A stretch of 26,199 nucleotides of DNA from UBA11540 sp045531755 (GCA_045531755.1 JAZSEP010000042.1:1-26199), one strand, 5' to 3'. Shown: positions 1 through 8,987, counted from the first letter of the stretch. Notes: generated by a model not told the origin, from the letters alone. Translations and numbers: made by a program.

Positions 1-58
1 TATATCATTCATTATTTTTTGGTTCACAACTTGTGAGAATAGAAAGGAAGATCTTATC

Positions 59-1888
59 ATGGCAAAAATTATTGGTATTGACTTAGGTACTACAAACTCT
101 TGTGTAGCAGTAATGGAAGGCGGCGAGGCCGATGTAATTCCAAATGCCGACGGTGCGAGAACAACCCCTTCGGTAGTAGGCTTCCAGAAAACAGGTGAAA
201 GACTTGTCGGTCAGGTTGCAAAGCGTCAGGCGGTAACCAACCCCGATAGAACAGTTATTTCGATAAAGAGAAATATGGGTTCTGACTATAACGTCAATAT
301 CGACGGCAAAAAGTATACTCCCCAGGAGATTTCCGCAATGATTCTGCAGAAGCTCAAGAGCGATGCAGAGGCATATCTCGGCGAAACCGTTACAGAGGCT
401 GTCATCACAGTTCCTGCCTACTTCTCCGACGCACAGCGTCAGGCAACTAAGGATGCAGGTAAAATTGCAGGCCTCGAGGTAAAGAGAATTATCAACGAGC
501 CTACTGCAGCAGCTCTTGCATACGGCATCGACAAGGAAAACGAGCAGAAGATTATGGTATACGACCTCGGCGGCGGTACCTTCGACGTTTCCATCATCGA
601 GATGGGCGACGGCGTACAGGAGGTCCGCGCAACAGCAGGTAACAACCGCCTCGGCGGCGACGACTTCGACGAGAGAATTATGAAGCACCTCGTAGGCGAG
701 TTCAAGAAGGACTCCGGCATCGACCTTTCTGCTGATAAGATGGCAATGCAAAGACTCAAAGAGGCTGCAGAGAAAGCAAAGATTGAGCTTTCCGGTATGA
801 CACAGACAAACGTTAACCTTCCCTTCATCACAGCAGATGCAACAGGCCCCAAGCATATGGATATCACCCTCACAAGAGCAAAGTTCAACGAGCTCACAGC
901 AGACCTCGTTGAAGCAACAATGGGTCCGGTTCGTCAGGCACTTTCCGATGCAGGACTCACGGCTGCACAGCTCGACAAAATCCTTCTCGTAGGTGGTTCT
1001 TCCAGAATTCCTGCAGTTCAGGAAGCAGTAAAGAACCTCACAGGCAAAGACCCCTTCAAGGGCATCAACCCCGATGAGTGCGTAGCTCTCGGCGCTGCAC
1101 TTCAGCGCGGCGTTCTTGCAGGCGAAGTCAAGGGACTCCTCCTTCTCGACGTAACACCTCTTTCCCTCGGCCTTGAGACACTCGGCGGTGTATGCACAAG
1201 TATCTTCGACAGAAATACAACCATCCCCACCAAGAAGAGTCAGGTATTCTCCACAGCTGCTGATAATCAGACCTCTGTTGATATCCACATTCTTCAGGGT
1301 GAGCGCGAGATGGCTGCCGACAACAAGACACTCGGTATGTTCCGCCTCGACGGTATCGCTCCCGCACCCCGCGGAATTCCTCAGATTGAGGTTACCTTCG
1401 ATATCGACGCCAACGGCATCGTAAACGTCTCTGCAAAGGACCTCGGCACAGGCAAGGAACAGAAGGTCACCATCACATCCTCCACAAATATGTCCAAGGA
1501 GGACGTAGAAAAGGCGGTCAAGGAAGCAGAGCAGTACGCTTCCGGGGATAAGAAGCGCCGTGAGGCAATCGACGTTAAGAATAACGCTGACCAGACTGTA
1601 TATCAGACCGAAAAGACCATCACCGACCTCGGCGACAAGATAAAGGCTGACGAGAAGAGTGAGCTCGAAACAAAGCTTAACGCCCTCAAGGAAGCAAATA
1701 AGGGCGATAATACAGACGATATCAAGGCTAAGATGGAAGACCTCCAGAAGAAGCTCTACGAAATCAGCACAAGAATCTATCAGGAAACAGCAGCTCAGCA
1801 GCAGGCACAGCCCGGCGCAGATGCAGGAAATAACGCAGGCGCAGACTATGTCGATGCAGAGTATAAGGACGTAGACGAAAACAACTAA
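59..1888 (+). CDS. dnaK: Molecular chaperone DnaK (Hsp70)
   Basis: ATP-dependent Hsp70 chaperone that binds exposed hydrophobic segments of cytosolic proteins, working with DnaJ and GrpE. The 609-residue protein is full length. It opens with the phosphate-binding motif GIDLGTTNS (residues 6-14). The actin-like ATPase core includes TVPAYFSDAQRQATKDAG near 136-153. The interdomain linker LLLLDVTPLSLGLETLGG lies near 359-375, followed by the substrate-binding domain and a Gln/Ala/Gly-rich tail ending in an acidic DAEYKDVDE stretch typical of bacterial DnaK. The ATG follows a GAAAGGAAG ribosome site with 8 bases between. dnaJ follows after 59 bases, so the two are very likely co-transcribed. The 58 bases upstream show no clear promoter and no CIRCE element, so transcription probably starts to the left of the window (grpE or hrcA there is a guess). 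Confidence 0.98.
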   Translation: MAKIIGIDLGTTNSCVAVMEGGEADVIPNADGARTTPSVVGFQKTGERLVGQVAKRQAVTNPDRTVISIKRNMGSDYNVNIDGKKYTPQEISAMILQKLKSDAEAYLGETVTEAVITVPAYFSDAQRQATKDAGKIAGLEVKRIINEPTAAALAYGIDKENEQKIMVYDLGGGTFDVSIIEMGDGVQEVRATAGNNRLGGDDFDERIMKHLVGEFKKDSGIDLSADKMAMQRLKEAAEKAKIELSGMTQTNVNLPFITADATGPKHMDITLTRAKFNELTADLVEATMGPVRQALSDAGLTAAQLDKILLVGGSSRIPAVQEAVKNLTGKDPFKGINPDECVALGAALQRGVLAGEVKGLLLLDVTPLSLGLETLGGVCTSIFDRNTTIPTKKSQVFSTAADNQTSVDIHILQGEREMAADNKTLGMFRLDGIAPAPRGIPQIEVTFDIDANGIVNVSAKDLGTGKEQKVTITSSTNMSKEDVEKAVKEAEQYASGDKKRREAIDVKNNADQTVYQTEKTITDLGDKIKADEKSELETKLNALKEANKGDNTDDIKAKMEDLQKKLYEISTRIYQETAAQQQAQPGADAGNNAGADYVDAEYKDVDENN

Positions 1889-1896
1889 GGGCTTAA

Positions 1897-1920
1897 AGGG
1901 CGCACAAAAGCGTGTGCCCT
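1897..1920 (+). other. Intercistronic hairpin between dnaK and dnaJ
   Basis: A 9-bp stem with one G-U pair (1897-1905 with 1912-1920) and a 6-base loop lies between the dnaK stop and the dnaJ ribosome site. No run of T follows it, so it is not a classical terminator. It may act as an mRNA-processing or stability element that lowers dnaJ output relative to dnaK; that role is inferred. Confidence 0.4.
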
Positions 1921-1947
1921 GTACCCATTTAAAGCGAGGTTATACCT

Positions 1948-3102
1948 TTGGCAGAGAAAAGAGATTTTTATGACGTGCTTGGCGTTTCCAAGACGAGCAC
2001 AGACGACGAGATAAAAAAAGCATACAGAAAGTTGGCCAAACAGTACCACCCCGACCTAAACCCCGGTAATAAGGAAACCGAAGCCAAGTTCAAAGAGGTC
2101 AGCGAAGCATACGAAATCCTTTCCGACCCACAAAAAAGAGCGCGCTATGACCAGTTTGGTCACGCAGGCGTCGACCCGTCATACAACGCGGGCGGCGGTG
2201 GAGCATACGGCGCAGGCGGTATGGGATTTGACTTTGACGATTTGGGAGACCTCTTCGGAAGCTTTTTCGGAGGCTTTGGCGGCGGTTCAAGACGCCAGAA
2301 TCCCAACGCGCCACAGCGTGGCAGAGATATCAATATCAACGTCACCGTTTCCTTTATGGAAGCTGCGCACGGTGTTAAAAAAGAGGTCACCTATCCGTCT
2401 GTTGACAGATGTACGTCCTGTAACGGAACGGGCGCGGCTGTGGGCTCTTCGCCCGAAACCTGTCCCGACTGTCACGGAACGGGCAGAGTTAATATGACGC
2501 AAAGAACACCGTTTGGTATGGTGCAGACACAGAAAGCCTGCTCGAGATGCGGCGGTAAGGGTAAGATAATCAAGAATCCCTGTCCCACCTGCTCGGGAAG
2601 CGGAAGGATGAGAAAATCCCACACCATCGAGATTTCCATACCTGCAGGTATAGACGACGGACAGACCATCTCGATAAACGGCAGAGGTGAAGCAGGAATA
2701 AACGGAGGGGGCTACGGCGACCTTCTGGTAACTGTTTCTGTGCGACCCGACGCGCTGTTTGAGCGTGACGGATATGACGTGTGGTGTACTATTCCGATAA
2801 CCTTCACACAGGCGGTTTTCGGCGCAGAACTCACAGTTCCCACCGTTGACGGAAGGGTGAAATACCAGATACCCGAGGGAACACAGGTAGGAACAACCTT
2901 CAGACTCAAGGGCAAGGGTATTCAGTACTTAAATAATAAGGGCAGAGGCGACCAATACGTTAAGGTCAATATCGAGGTACCGAAGAACCTGTCCTCAAAA
3001 CAAAAAGAAGCCCTCAAGGAGTTTGAAGCACTCAGTGAGGACGACAAAAACTACGAGAAACGCAAAAACTTTTTTGATAAGCTCAAGGATGCATTCTCAT
3101 AA
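1948..3102 (+). CDS. dnaJ: Chaperone protein DnaJ (Hsp40)
   Basis: Co-chaperone that delivers substrates to DnaK and stimulates its ATPase. The 384-residue protein has the full type-I layout: J domain with HPD at residues 34-36, a Gly/Phe-rich linker at about 75-115, four CxxCxGxG zinc-binding repeats (CTSCNGTG, CPDCHGTG, CSRCGGKG, CPTCSGSG), and C-terminal beta-sandwich domains. The start codon is TTG, preceded by GCGAGG at 1934-1939; no in-frame ATG lies near enough to replace it without cutting the J domain. It follows dnaK and ends just before a strong terminator, so it is the last gene of the heat-shock unit. Confidence 0.97.
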   Translation: MAEKRDFYDVLGVSKTSTDDEIKKAYRKLAKQYHPDLNPGNKETEAKFKEVSEAYEILSDPQKRARYDQFGHAGVDPSYNAGGGGAYGAGGMGFDFDDLGDLFGSFFGGFGGGSRRQNPNAPQRGRDININVTVSFMEAAHGVKKEVTYPSVDRCTSCNGTGAAVGSSPETCPDCHGTGRVNMTQRTPFGMVQTQKACSRCGGKGKIIKNPCPTCSGSGRMRKSHTIEISIPAGIDDGQTISINGRGEAGINGGGYGDLLVTVSVRPDALFERDGYDVWCTIPITFTQAVFGAELTVPTVDGRVKYQIPEGTQVGTTFRLKGKGIQYLNNKGRGDQYVKVNIEVPKNLSSKQKEALKEFEALSEDDKNYEKRKNFFDKLKDAFS

Positions 3103-3112
3103 TAAAACGAAA

Positions 3113-3147
3113 ACGGCGCGGTCATTGTGACCGCGCCGTAATTTTTT
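3113..3147 (+). terminator. Bidirectional intrinsic terminator (dnaJ / metY)
   Basis: A perfect 12-bp G+C-rich stem (3113-3124 with 3128-3139) closes a 3-base loop and is followed by a T-rich run on the plus strand. It lies 10 bases after the dnaJ stop and 12 bases from the stop of the convergent metY. The minus strand also has a T-rich flank, so it probably serves both genes. Confidence 0.92.
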
Positions 3148-3151
3148 TGTT

Positions 3152-4417
3152 TTAGATAGCGTCAAAGCCTTGCTTGAGGTCTGCGAGAATGTCGTCGATG
3201 TTTTCAAGTCCAACAGAAAGTCTGACCATTCCTGCATCAATTCCTGCCGCAACAAGCTGTTCGTCGGTGAGCTGACGGTGCGTTTCGCTTGCAGGATGAA
3301 GCACACAGGTGCGGATATCGGCAACGTGAACCTGATTGGAAGCAAGCTTCAGAGAATCCATCCACTTCATAGCTGCCTCTCTGCCGCCCTTTATAACAAA
3401 GGAGATAACACCGCTTGTGCCCTTGAGGTACTTTTTGCCGAGCTCATAGTTTTTCTTGTCACTTTTGAGTCCGGGATAGGTGACACTCTCAACCTTGTCA
3501 CAGCCTTCAAGAAATTCTGCTACGGCTTGTGCGTTTTCGCAGTACTGCTTCATTCTGACCGCGAGCGTTTCAAGACCGAGGTTTAGAAGGAAAGCAGAAT
3601 GTGCCGAAGGATAAGCGCCAAAGTCACGCATAAGCTGCATTCTCGCTTTGATGATGAATGCCGCTTTGCCGTATTTCTCGGTGTAAACGATACCGTGATA
3701 GGAATCGTCGGGCTCGGTGAATTCAGGGAACTTGCCGTTTGCCCAATTGAAGTTACCGCTGTCAACGATAACACCGCCAACCTGTAAAGCGTGTCCGTCC
3801 ATATACTTTGTGGTGGAATGGATAACGATGTCTGCACCGTATTCAATGGGCTTGCAGAGAATAGGAGTAGCAAAGGTGTTGTCAACGATAAGCGGAACGC
3901 CCATTTCGTGAGCAATGCCTGCAAAACGCTCGATGTCAAGAACAGAAAGAGCAGGGTTTGCAATGGTTTCGCCAAAAAATGCCTTTGTATTGGGCTTGAA
4001 CGCCTTTTTGATGTTCTCGTCGGTGTCGTTTTTGTCAACGAAGATGCACTCGATACCAAGTTTTTTGAAGGTGTATGCAAACAGATTGAAGGTACCGCCG
4101 TAAATCTCTGCAACGCTTATGATGCTGTCGCCTGCCTTGCAGATGTTGAGTACGGTCAAAAGCGAAGCTGCCTGTCCCGACGAGGTACACATAGCACCCA
4201 CACCGCCCTCAAGCGCGGCAATCTTTTCCTCAACCGCCATAACGGTGGGATTTTCAAAGCGCGAATAGATAAGCGACTTTGTGGGGTCGTCAAAAACCGC
4301 CGCAACCTCTGCGGTGGAGTCATATACGTAGGTAGTGCTCTGCACTATCGGTACTACACGGGGTTCTCCGTTTTTGGGTGTGTAGCCTGCGTGCAGGCAT
4401 TTTGTTTCATCTCTCAT
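3152..4417 (-). CDS. metY: O-acetylhomoserine sulfhydrylase (PLP-dependent)
   Basis: Pyridoxal-phosphate enzyme of the Cys/Met metabolism family. It probably converts O-acetylhomoserine plus sulfide to homocysteine in direct-sulfhydrylation methionine synthesis. The 421 residues match MetY length. Visible hallmarks are the N-terminal TKCLHAGYTP, the segment PLIVDNTFATP around Asp179, and the PLP lysine in HSTTKYMDGHA (Lys204). The ATG follows GGAGG with suitable spacing. The ftsK stop lies only 18 bases upstream, so metY appears to be the tail of the tepA-ylzJ-uppP-ftsK unit. That short gap leaves no room for an S-box or T-box leader. A related cystathionine gamma-synthase or methionine gamma-lyase is the main alternative; the length and motifs favour MetY. 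Confidence 0.88.
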   Translation of the reverse strand: MRDETKCLHAGYTPKNGEPRVVPIVQSTTYVYDSTAEVAAVFDDPTKSLIYSRFENPTVMAVEEKIAALEGGVGAMCTSSGQAASLLTVLNICKAGDSIISVAEIYGGTFNLFAYTFKKLGIECIFVDKNDTDENIKKAFKPNTKAFFGETIANPALSVLDIERFAGIAHEMGVPLIVDNTFATPILCKPIEYGADIVIHSTTKYMDGHALQVGGVIVDSGNFNWANGKFPEFTEPDDSYHGIVYTEKYGKAAFIIKARMQLMRDFGAYPSAHSAFLLNLGLETLAVRMKQYCENAQAVAEFLEGCDKVESVTYPGLKSDKKNYELGKKYLKGTSGVISFVIKGGREAAMKWMDSLKLASNQVHVADIRTCVLHPASETHRQLTDEQLVAAGIDAGMVRLSVGLENIDDILADLKQGFDAI

Positions 4418-4435
4418 AATAATTGGTCCTCCAAG

Positions 4436-6997
4436 TTATTCCTCAAAGCTTCCCGAGCTTTCGGGAGCGCTTCTCATAGTCATTTCAATCCATTGCTGTC
4501 TGGTGACGAGTACCTGACGGGGCTTTGCACCCTCAAACGGTCCCACGATACCACGGCTTTCAAGCTGGTCGATAATTCTCGCTGCTCTTGCATAGCCGAG
4601 CTTTAGTTTTCTCTGCAGCAAAGAGGTGGAAGCCTGTCCTGCCTCAACGACAACTTCAATAGCCTGCGGAAGCATATCGTCCTCGTCACTTGAATCAGCA
4701 CCGTCGCTGTCACGGGTAGCGGATTTTGCCTTTTCCTGCGCGGCAAGACGGTTAATTTCTTCGCTGATGTGTTCGTCATACTCTGCAACCTTGCCGGACT
4801 TGATAAACTCAACAACGTTTTCAACCTCGGAATCGGTTACAAAGCATCCCTGAATACGAATGGGCTTTGCTGTTCCCATAGGATAATACAGCATATCGCC
4901 TCGTCCGAGCAGCTTTTCTGCACCGCCTGCATCGATAATGGTTCTCGAGTCAACCTGTGAAGAAACCGCAAACGCAACACGGCTTGGAATGTTGGCTTTG
5001 ATTACACCTGTGATGACGTCAACGGAGGGTCGCTGCGTAGCAATAACAAGATGCATACCTGCCGCACGCGCCATCTGTGCCAAACGGCAGATAGCGTCCT
5101 CAACCTCGTTGGGAGCCGCCATCATAAGGTCGGCAAGCTCGTCGATGATGATAACGATGTGCGGAAGAGCTTTTATATCGTCCTTTGTCTCTGCAAGCTT
5201 GTTGTAGCCCTTCAGGTCACGGACACCCGTGTCAGCAAACAGCTTGTAGCGGTTGAGCATCTCGGTAACAGCCCAGTTCAAAGCGCCTGCGGCTTTTCTC
5301 GGGTCGGTGACAACGGGAACGAGAAGATGCGGTATTCCGTTGTAAACGCCAAGCTCAACAACCTTCGGGTCAATCATAAGAAGTCTGACGTCCTCGGGAG
5401 AGGATTTGTACAAAAGGCTCACAATCATAGAGTTGATGCAAACCGATTTACCCGAACCGGTAGCACCCGCAATGAGCATGTGCGGCATCTTGGAGATGTC
5501 GCCGACGGCAATCTTTCCGTCGATGTTTTTACCAATCGCAAAGGACAGGTCGCTCTTTGCATCTACAAATTCGTTGGAATCGATAATGTCGCGGATGCGG
5601 ACGATGCTGACGTTCTTGTTGGGCACTTCGATGCCGACAGCCGCTTTGTTGGGGATAGGAGCCTCGATACGAACACCCGACGTAGCAAGATTGAGGGCAA
5701 TGTCATCGGAAAGACCGGTAATTTTGCTTATCTTAACACCTGCAGAGGGCTGTAGCTCGTACCTTGTAACCGCAGGACCGCGGCAGATGTCGGTAATTCT
5801 TGTCTGTACGCCAAAACTCTGAAGAGTTTCGACAAGCTTCTGCGCATTGGAGCGAAGCTCGTGCTCAATGTTTTCTTCGTTAACGTTGTCAGCCTCGGTC
5901 AGAAGGGTTATCGGAGGGAAGTGGTAAACTGCCTTCTCTTCGATGTTTTCAATAACCTCTTGGACAAAGGCACCCGTCTGCTCTTCAACTTCCTCACGGG
6001 TCATCTGCTTTTCCGCCTCGGCAGACTCGTCAAACTCGGTGAGGGTAGCCAGCTTGTCCTCGGGAATCTCTCTCGAAGCCGCAGCCGCGGCAATCAAAGG
6101 ATTTGGCTTCGTCTGAGAGGGTGACTTCTTTGCTACAACCTTTTGGACGATGTCGTCAATCTGTAAAACCGGCTTGTTGACGTCCTCGGGCGAGGGGATA
6201 ATCTCTGCGTCCTCGTCAGGCTCGTCAAGCGACGGCTTTTGGTTTGCAACCTTGGTCAGCCCTGCCGCAGCCTCGGTAAGCTTTGTCTTGTTGGAAATAA
6301 CGGGATGCGCAGGCAAAGCGTCGGGTTTGTCCTCGTCAAGCGGAACGTCGACGTTAAACTTCGCTTTTTTGCGTTTTTCGGCAAATTCCTTGTATTCGGT
6401 TTGTAGCTTTTGCACAGGCTTGCTCGCTTTTCTCAGGAAATCCGAAAGGGTGGTGCCTGTAATGATGAGCAAAAGCACGAACACGAGTATTATCATAACG
6501 ATGGTAGCGCCGACCTTTGTCAACAGCTTTATAAGCGGCCAACCGAGAATTACCGCCGCAACACCGCCGCTCTTCAGCTCAACACCTGACGCAAAGAGCA
6601 CCTTGAAGGTCTCCGCAAAACCCGTTTGCGTGATGTCAACCGTAGAAAACGCCTGTGTCAGCGCGCACAGCAAAAGCACCAAAACCACACCGCCGACGGT
6701 TCTCAAAAGAAGCGAAGCACCGGGACGGTCAAGTGCGGAGATAACTGATATGTAGATTATGATTGGGGCAACGAGAAAACCGCACCAGCCAAACATTCCG
6801 AAAAGGCAGTCGCGCATAAAGCCCCAACCGCTTCCCAAATCAAGAATACTCAGGAAAAACAAAAATACTCCGACGGCGAAGGCAATGATGGAAGCCACCT
6901 GCTTTTTGAATTTGAGTTGCTTTTCGTCAAGCTCGGACTTCTTTGCGTTAGCCTTGGATTCGCTCTTTTTCAGATTCTTTCTTTTTTTGTTAGCCAT
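4436..6997 (-). CDS. ftsK: DNA translocase FtsK/SpoIIIE
   Basis: Membrane-anchored hexameric DNA pump that clears chromosomal DNA from the division or sporulation septum. From the chosen ATG the protein has 853 residues: a Lys-rich cytoplasmic start, about four membrane segments within residues 30-185, a charged low-complexity linker to about 330, then the RecA-like motor with Walker A AGATGSGKSV (Lys517) and Walker B IVIIIDELADLMM. A winged-helix gamma domain at the C-terminus is marked by QRKLKLGYARAARIIDQLE. A TTG 15 bases further upstream (7012) is in frame, but the GAGAGG ribosome site lies inside that extension with proper spacing to the ATG, so I start at 6997. It begins 11 bases after uppP. 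Next to ylzJ and tepA, as in Bacillus, the name spoIIIE is equally fair. Confidence 0.95.
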   Translation of the reverse strand: MANKKRKNLKKSESKANAKKSELDEKQLKFKKQVASIIAFAVGVFLFFLSILDLGSGWGFMRDCLFGMFGWCGFLVAPIIIYISVISALDRPGASLLLRTVGGVVLVLLLCALTQAFSTVDITQTGFAETFKVLFASGVELKSGGVAAVILGWPLIKLLTKVGATIVMIILVFVLLLIITGTTLSDFLRKASKPVQKLQTEYKEFAEKRKKAKFNVDVPLDEDKPDALPAHPVISNKTKLTEAAAGLTKVANQKPSLDEPDEDAEIIPSPEDVNKPVLQIDDIVQKVVAKKSPSQTKPNPLIAAAAASREIPEDKLATLTEFDESAEAEKQMTREEVEEQTGAFVQEVIENIEEKAVYHFPPITLLTEADNVNEENIEHELRSNAQKLVETLQSFGVQTRITDICRGPAVTRYELQPSAGVKISKITGLSDDIALNLATSGVRIEAPIPNKAAVGIEVPNKNVSIVRIRDIIDSNEFVDAKSDLSFAIGKNIDGKIAVGDISKMPHMLIAGATGSGKSVCINSMIVSLLYKSSPEDVRLLMIDPKVVELGVYNGIPHLLVPVVTDPRKAAGALNWAVTEMLNRYKLFADTGVRDLKGYNKLAETKDDIKALPHIVIIIDELADLMMAAPNEVEDAICRLAQMARAAGMHLVIATQRPSVDVITGVIKANIPSRVAFAVSSQVDSRTIIDAGGAEKLLGRGDMLYYPMGTAKPIRIQGCFVTDSEVENVVEFIKSGKVAEYDEHISEEINRLAAQEKAKSATRDSDGADSSDEDDMLPQAIEVVVEAGQASTSLLQRKLKLGYARAARIIDQLESRGIVGPFEGAKPRQVLVTRQQWIEMTMRSAPESSGSFEE

Positions 6998-7008
6998 TTT
7001 GATACCTC

Positions 7009-7893
7009 TCAAACGTTAAAGGTAAATACGGGATGCCCGATCACAAGACCGATAATTCCCAGTATAACGGTCGCAAGACCGAGGAAAAGCGTGTACCATG
7101 CGAATATCGTGAACCTGTCTTTTTTGACAAGGTAGTTTACCATCTTTATTGATGCAAAGCCTACAACTGCCGCAACAACAATACCGACTATGCTTTGCAC
7201 GGGCTCGAGCGAAACAATAGCTCCGTCAGCTTCTGCAGAAAACAGATCCTTGATTTCAATGAGATTTGCCATAAGTACGGGCGGAATACCCATTATAAAC
7301 GAGAAGGAAACCGCATACTCTCTCGTGAGTCCGCACATAAGTCCGGTGGAAATCGTCGAGCCCGAGCGCGACAGTCCCGGCAGGGGAGCAATGCCCTGAA
7401 CGGTACCGATGATAAGCGCGTCCTTGTAGCTCATACCCGACGCCGTCTTCTTTCCCTTTACCACCCTGTCGGAGATAAAGAGCAAAAGCGAGGTCAACAG
7501 GAAGCAAAATCCTTCAACAACGATGTCGTTGTCGGCAGAAAGTCCGGTGTAGAAGTCACTCAGGAAATAGAAAACCAAAAGCGGAAGCTCAGCGACGATA
7601 AGCAGAAGAATCATTCGTCTTTCGGGGGAAGCGTTTTTCATACTGAACTTTCCAGTAAACAGGTCCTTGACCATTCTGAAGAATTCCAGAATTAACGCCC
7701 AAATCGTCTTGTAGAAGGCGGCAAACACAGCAATGAGCGTTCCGAAATGCAGAAGAATAGAATAGCTCGCAGCAGCCTCTCCGTTGATTCCAAAGAAATA
7801 CTGCAAAAGCGAAAGATGTCCCGAGCTTGAAATCGGTAAAAACTCGCTCAAGCCTTGAACAATGCCTTGAATAAGCGCTTCGAATATTGACAT
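7009..7893 (-). CDS. uppP: Undecaprenyl-diphosphate phosphatase (BacA/UppP)
   Basis: Integral membrane enzyme that dephosphorylates undecaprenyl pyrophosphate to regenerate the lipid carrier for peptidoglycan and other wall polymers; it also gives bacitracin tolerance. The 294-residue protein carries both family signatures: the EFLPISSSGHL box (residues 17-27, with Glu17 and His26) and the PLPGLSRSGST box (Arg176), in a strongly hydrophobic multi-spanning chain. An AAAGGAGA ribosome site precedes the ATG. It sits between the ylzJ-like gene and ftsK on the same strand, only 11 bases before ftsK, so it is probably co-transcribed with them. Confidence 0.95.
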   Translation of the reverse strand: MSIFEALIQGIVQGLSEFLPISSSGHLSLLQYFFGINGEAAASYSILLHFGTLIAVFAAFYKTIWALILEFFRMVKDLFTGKFSMKNASPERRMILLLIVAELPLLVFYFLSDFYTGLSADNDIVVEGFCFLLTSLLLFISDRVVKGKKTASGMSYKDALIIGTVQGIAPLPGLSRSGSTISTGLMCGLTREYAVSFSFIMGIPPVLMANLIEIKDLFSAEADGAIVSLEPVQSIVGIVVAAVVGFASIKMVNYLVKKDRFTIFAWYTLFLGLATVILGIIGLVIGHPVFTFNV

Positions 7894-7924
7894 AGAATGT
7901 CTCCTTTGTATGTATTGCGGAAAG

Positions 7925-8122
7925 TCAACCCAAGAACTCTCCGCCGATGGTGTATCTTTTGTCCAAAAACTTTTTAGGGTCGGTGGAAATCAGCCTCGAA
8001 AGACAGAGCTTGCCGTCTTTTTGATAACACTCGGCAAAATCTCCTCCAAGCTGAACAACCTTCATTTCTACAGGCTCCGCAGGGAAAATCATTTCAGCGG
8101 TCACTATCGTGTGCAGAAGCAT
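7925..8122 (-). CDS. ylzJ: YlzJ-like small protein
   Basis: A 65-residue soluble protein of unknown biochemical function. I recognise the YlzJ pattern: a hydrophobic start followed by IFP, and near the end the segment SRLISTDPKKFLDKRYTIG. Position supports the call, since in Bacillus subtilis ylzJ lies between tepA and spoIIIE; here it overlaps the end of the tepA-like gene by 29 bases and precedes uppP and ftsK. The start is supported by GAGGAGG located within the tepA coding end, which suggests coupled translation. It has no membrane segment and no cysteine pair. No function should be inferred beyond conserved context. Confidence 0.75.
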   Translation of the reverse strand: MLLHTIVTAEMIFPAEPVEMKVVQLGGDFAECYQKDGKLCLSRLISTDPKKFLDKRYTIGGEFLG

Positions 8123-8810
8123 TGCCCTTTTCCTCCTCGATCATGGAATAAAGCTCCTCGATTGCGTCGGAAAGAGAACCAAGCCTGTCAATAATGCCTT
8201 CCTTCACCGCCTGCTCGCCGTCGATGATGGTACCAACGTCCATCACCATTTCGCCCGTCTGCATCATAAGGTCGTGAAGCCTGTTGGGGTCAACGTTTGA
8301 GTTCTGGGTGATAAAGTTTATGATGCGCTCCTGCATCTTATCAAAGTATGACAAGGTTTGCGGAACTCCCAAAACGAGTCCGTTCATCCTCACGGGGTGG
8401 ATGGTCATCGTCGCAGACGGAGCAATGAAGGAACAGCGCGCACTCACAGCAAGCGGAACTCCGATCGAGTGCCCTCCGCCCAAAACGAGCGACACAGTCG
8501 GTTTTTTCATCCCTGCAATAAGCTCTGCTATCGCAAGTCCTGCCTCAACGTCACCGCCTACCGTGTTCAGAACGATAATCAGCCCTTCAATTTCAGGGTC
8601 CTGCTCAATCGCCACAAGCTGCGGAATAACGTGCTCATACTTTGTGGTTTTGTTCTGCGGCGGCAGGGTGAAATGCCCCTCAATCTGTCCCACAATACTA
8701 AGACAGTGAATAACGTGCTTTCCTCTTGCCGAGGTTATTGACCCCATTTCGATAATCTGTTCCGAGCGGGTGTCAATACCCTTTTCATCGTTTTTCGTGT
8801 TATCAGACAT
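8094..8810 (-). CDS. tepA: ClpP-like serine protease, TepA family
   Basis: A 238-residue member of the ClpP/crotonase fold, related to the Bacillus translocation-enhancing protein TepA (YmfB). The nucleophile is predicted to be Ser115 in GGGHSIGVPLA and the general base His138 in TMTIHP. LNTVGGDVEAGLAIAELI matches the ClpP substrate-binding strand and helix region. A charged N-terminal extension of about 30 residues and a longer C-terminal tail set it apart from ordinary ClpP, and there is no clear signal peptide. The ATG follows GGAGG. It is the first gene of a minus-strand operon and has a consensus promoter about 80 bases upstream. Its substrates cannot be read from the sequence. Confidence 0.88.
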   Translation of the reverse strand: MSDNTKNDEKGIDTRSEQIIEMGSITSARGKHVIHCLSIVGQIEGHFTLPPQNKTTKYEHVIPQLVAIEQDPEIEGLIIVLNTVGGDVEAGLAIAELIAGMKKPTVSLVLGGGHSIGVPLAVSARCSFIAPSATMTIHPVRMNGLVLGVPQTLSYFDKMQERIINFITQNSNVDPNRLHDLMMQTGEMVMDVGTIIDGEQAVKEGIIDRLGSLSDAIEELYSMIEEEKGNASAHDSDR

Positions 8811-8889
8811 ATAAAGCCTCCGAATAGTATTCTGCTTAAAATATTATTCGCAGAAAGGCGGTTTTATATGCCAAAAACCTTCACATTTT

Positions 8890-8918
8890 ATTATACCAAT
8901 ATTCTCGCTGTTTTTCAA
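8890..8918 (-). promoter_or_regulatory. Sigma-A promoter of the tepA-ylzJ-uppP-ftsK-metY unit
   Basis: On the minus strand TTGAAA (8918-8913) is separated by exactly 17 bases from TATAAT (8895-8890). A TG one base before the -10 makes it an extended -10. It lies about 80 bases upstream of tepA. Confidence 0.85.
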
Positions 8919-8950
8919 CAGTAAAGTAATAAGTACAACCCCAATTTATG

Positions 8951-8956
8951 TATAAT
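8951..8956 (+). promoter_or_regulatory. Possible -10 element of the M14 peptidase gene
   Basis: A perfect TATAAT lies 32 bases upstream of the TTG start, but no good -35 hexamer is present at the right distance. It is a weak candidate promoter, divergent from the tepA promoter. Confidence 0.4.
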
Positions 8957-8987
8957 TTAATATAAAAAATCAAAGGGGAAGATATCA

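Noticed and set aside
1..58. Heat-shock CIRCE element or promoter before dnaK
   Set aside because: No TTAGCACTC/GAGTGCTAA repeat and no good -35/-10 pair is present; dnaK is probably read from a promoter beyond the window.
83..1288. 401-codon open frame antisense to dnaK
   Set aside because: It is a mirror of the biased codon use in dnaK: cysteine-rich, no family resemblance and no independent ribosome site. Long antisense frames in dnaK genes are common artefacts.
3791..4606. 271-codon plus-strand frame over metY and the ftsK end
   Set aside because: It lies opposite clearly identified genes, spans two of them and shows no domain or start signal.
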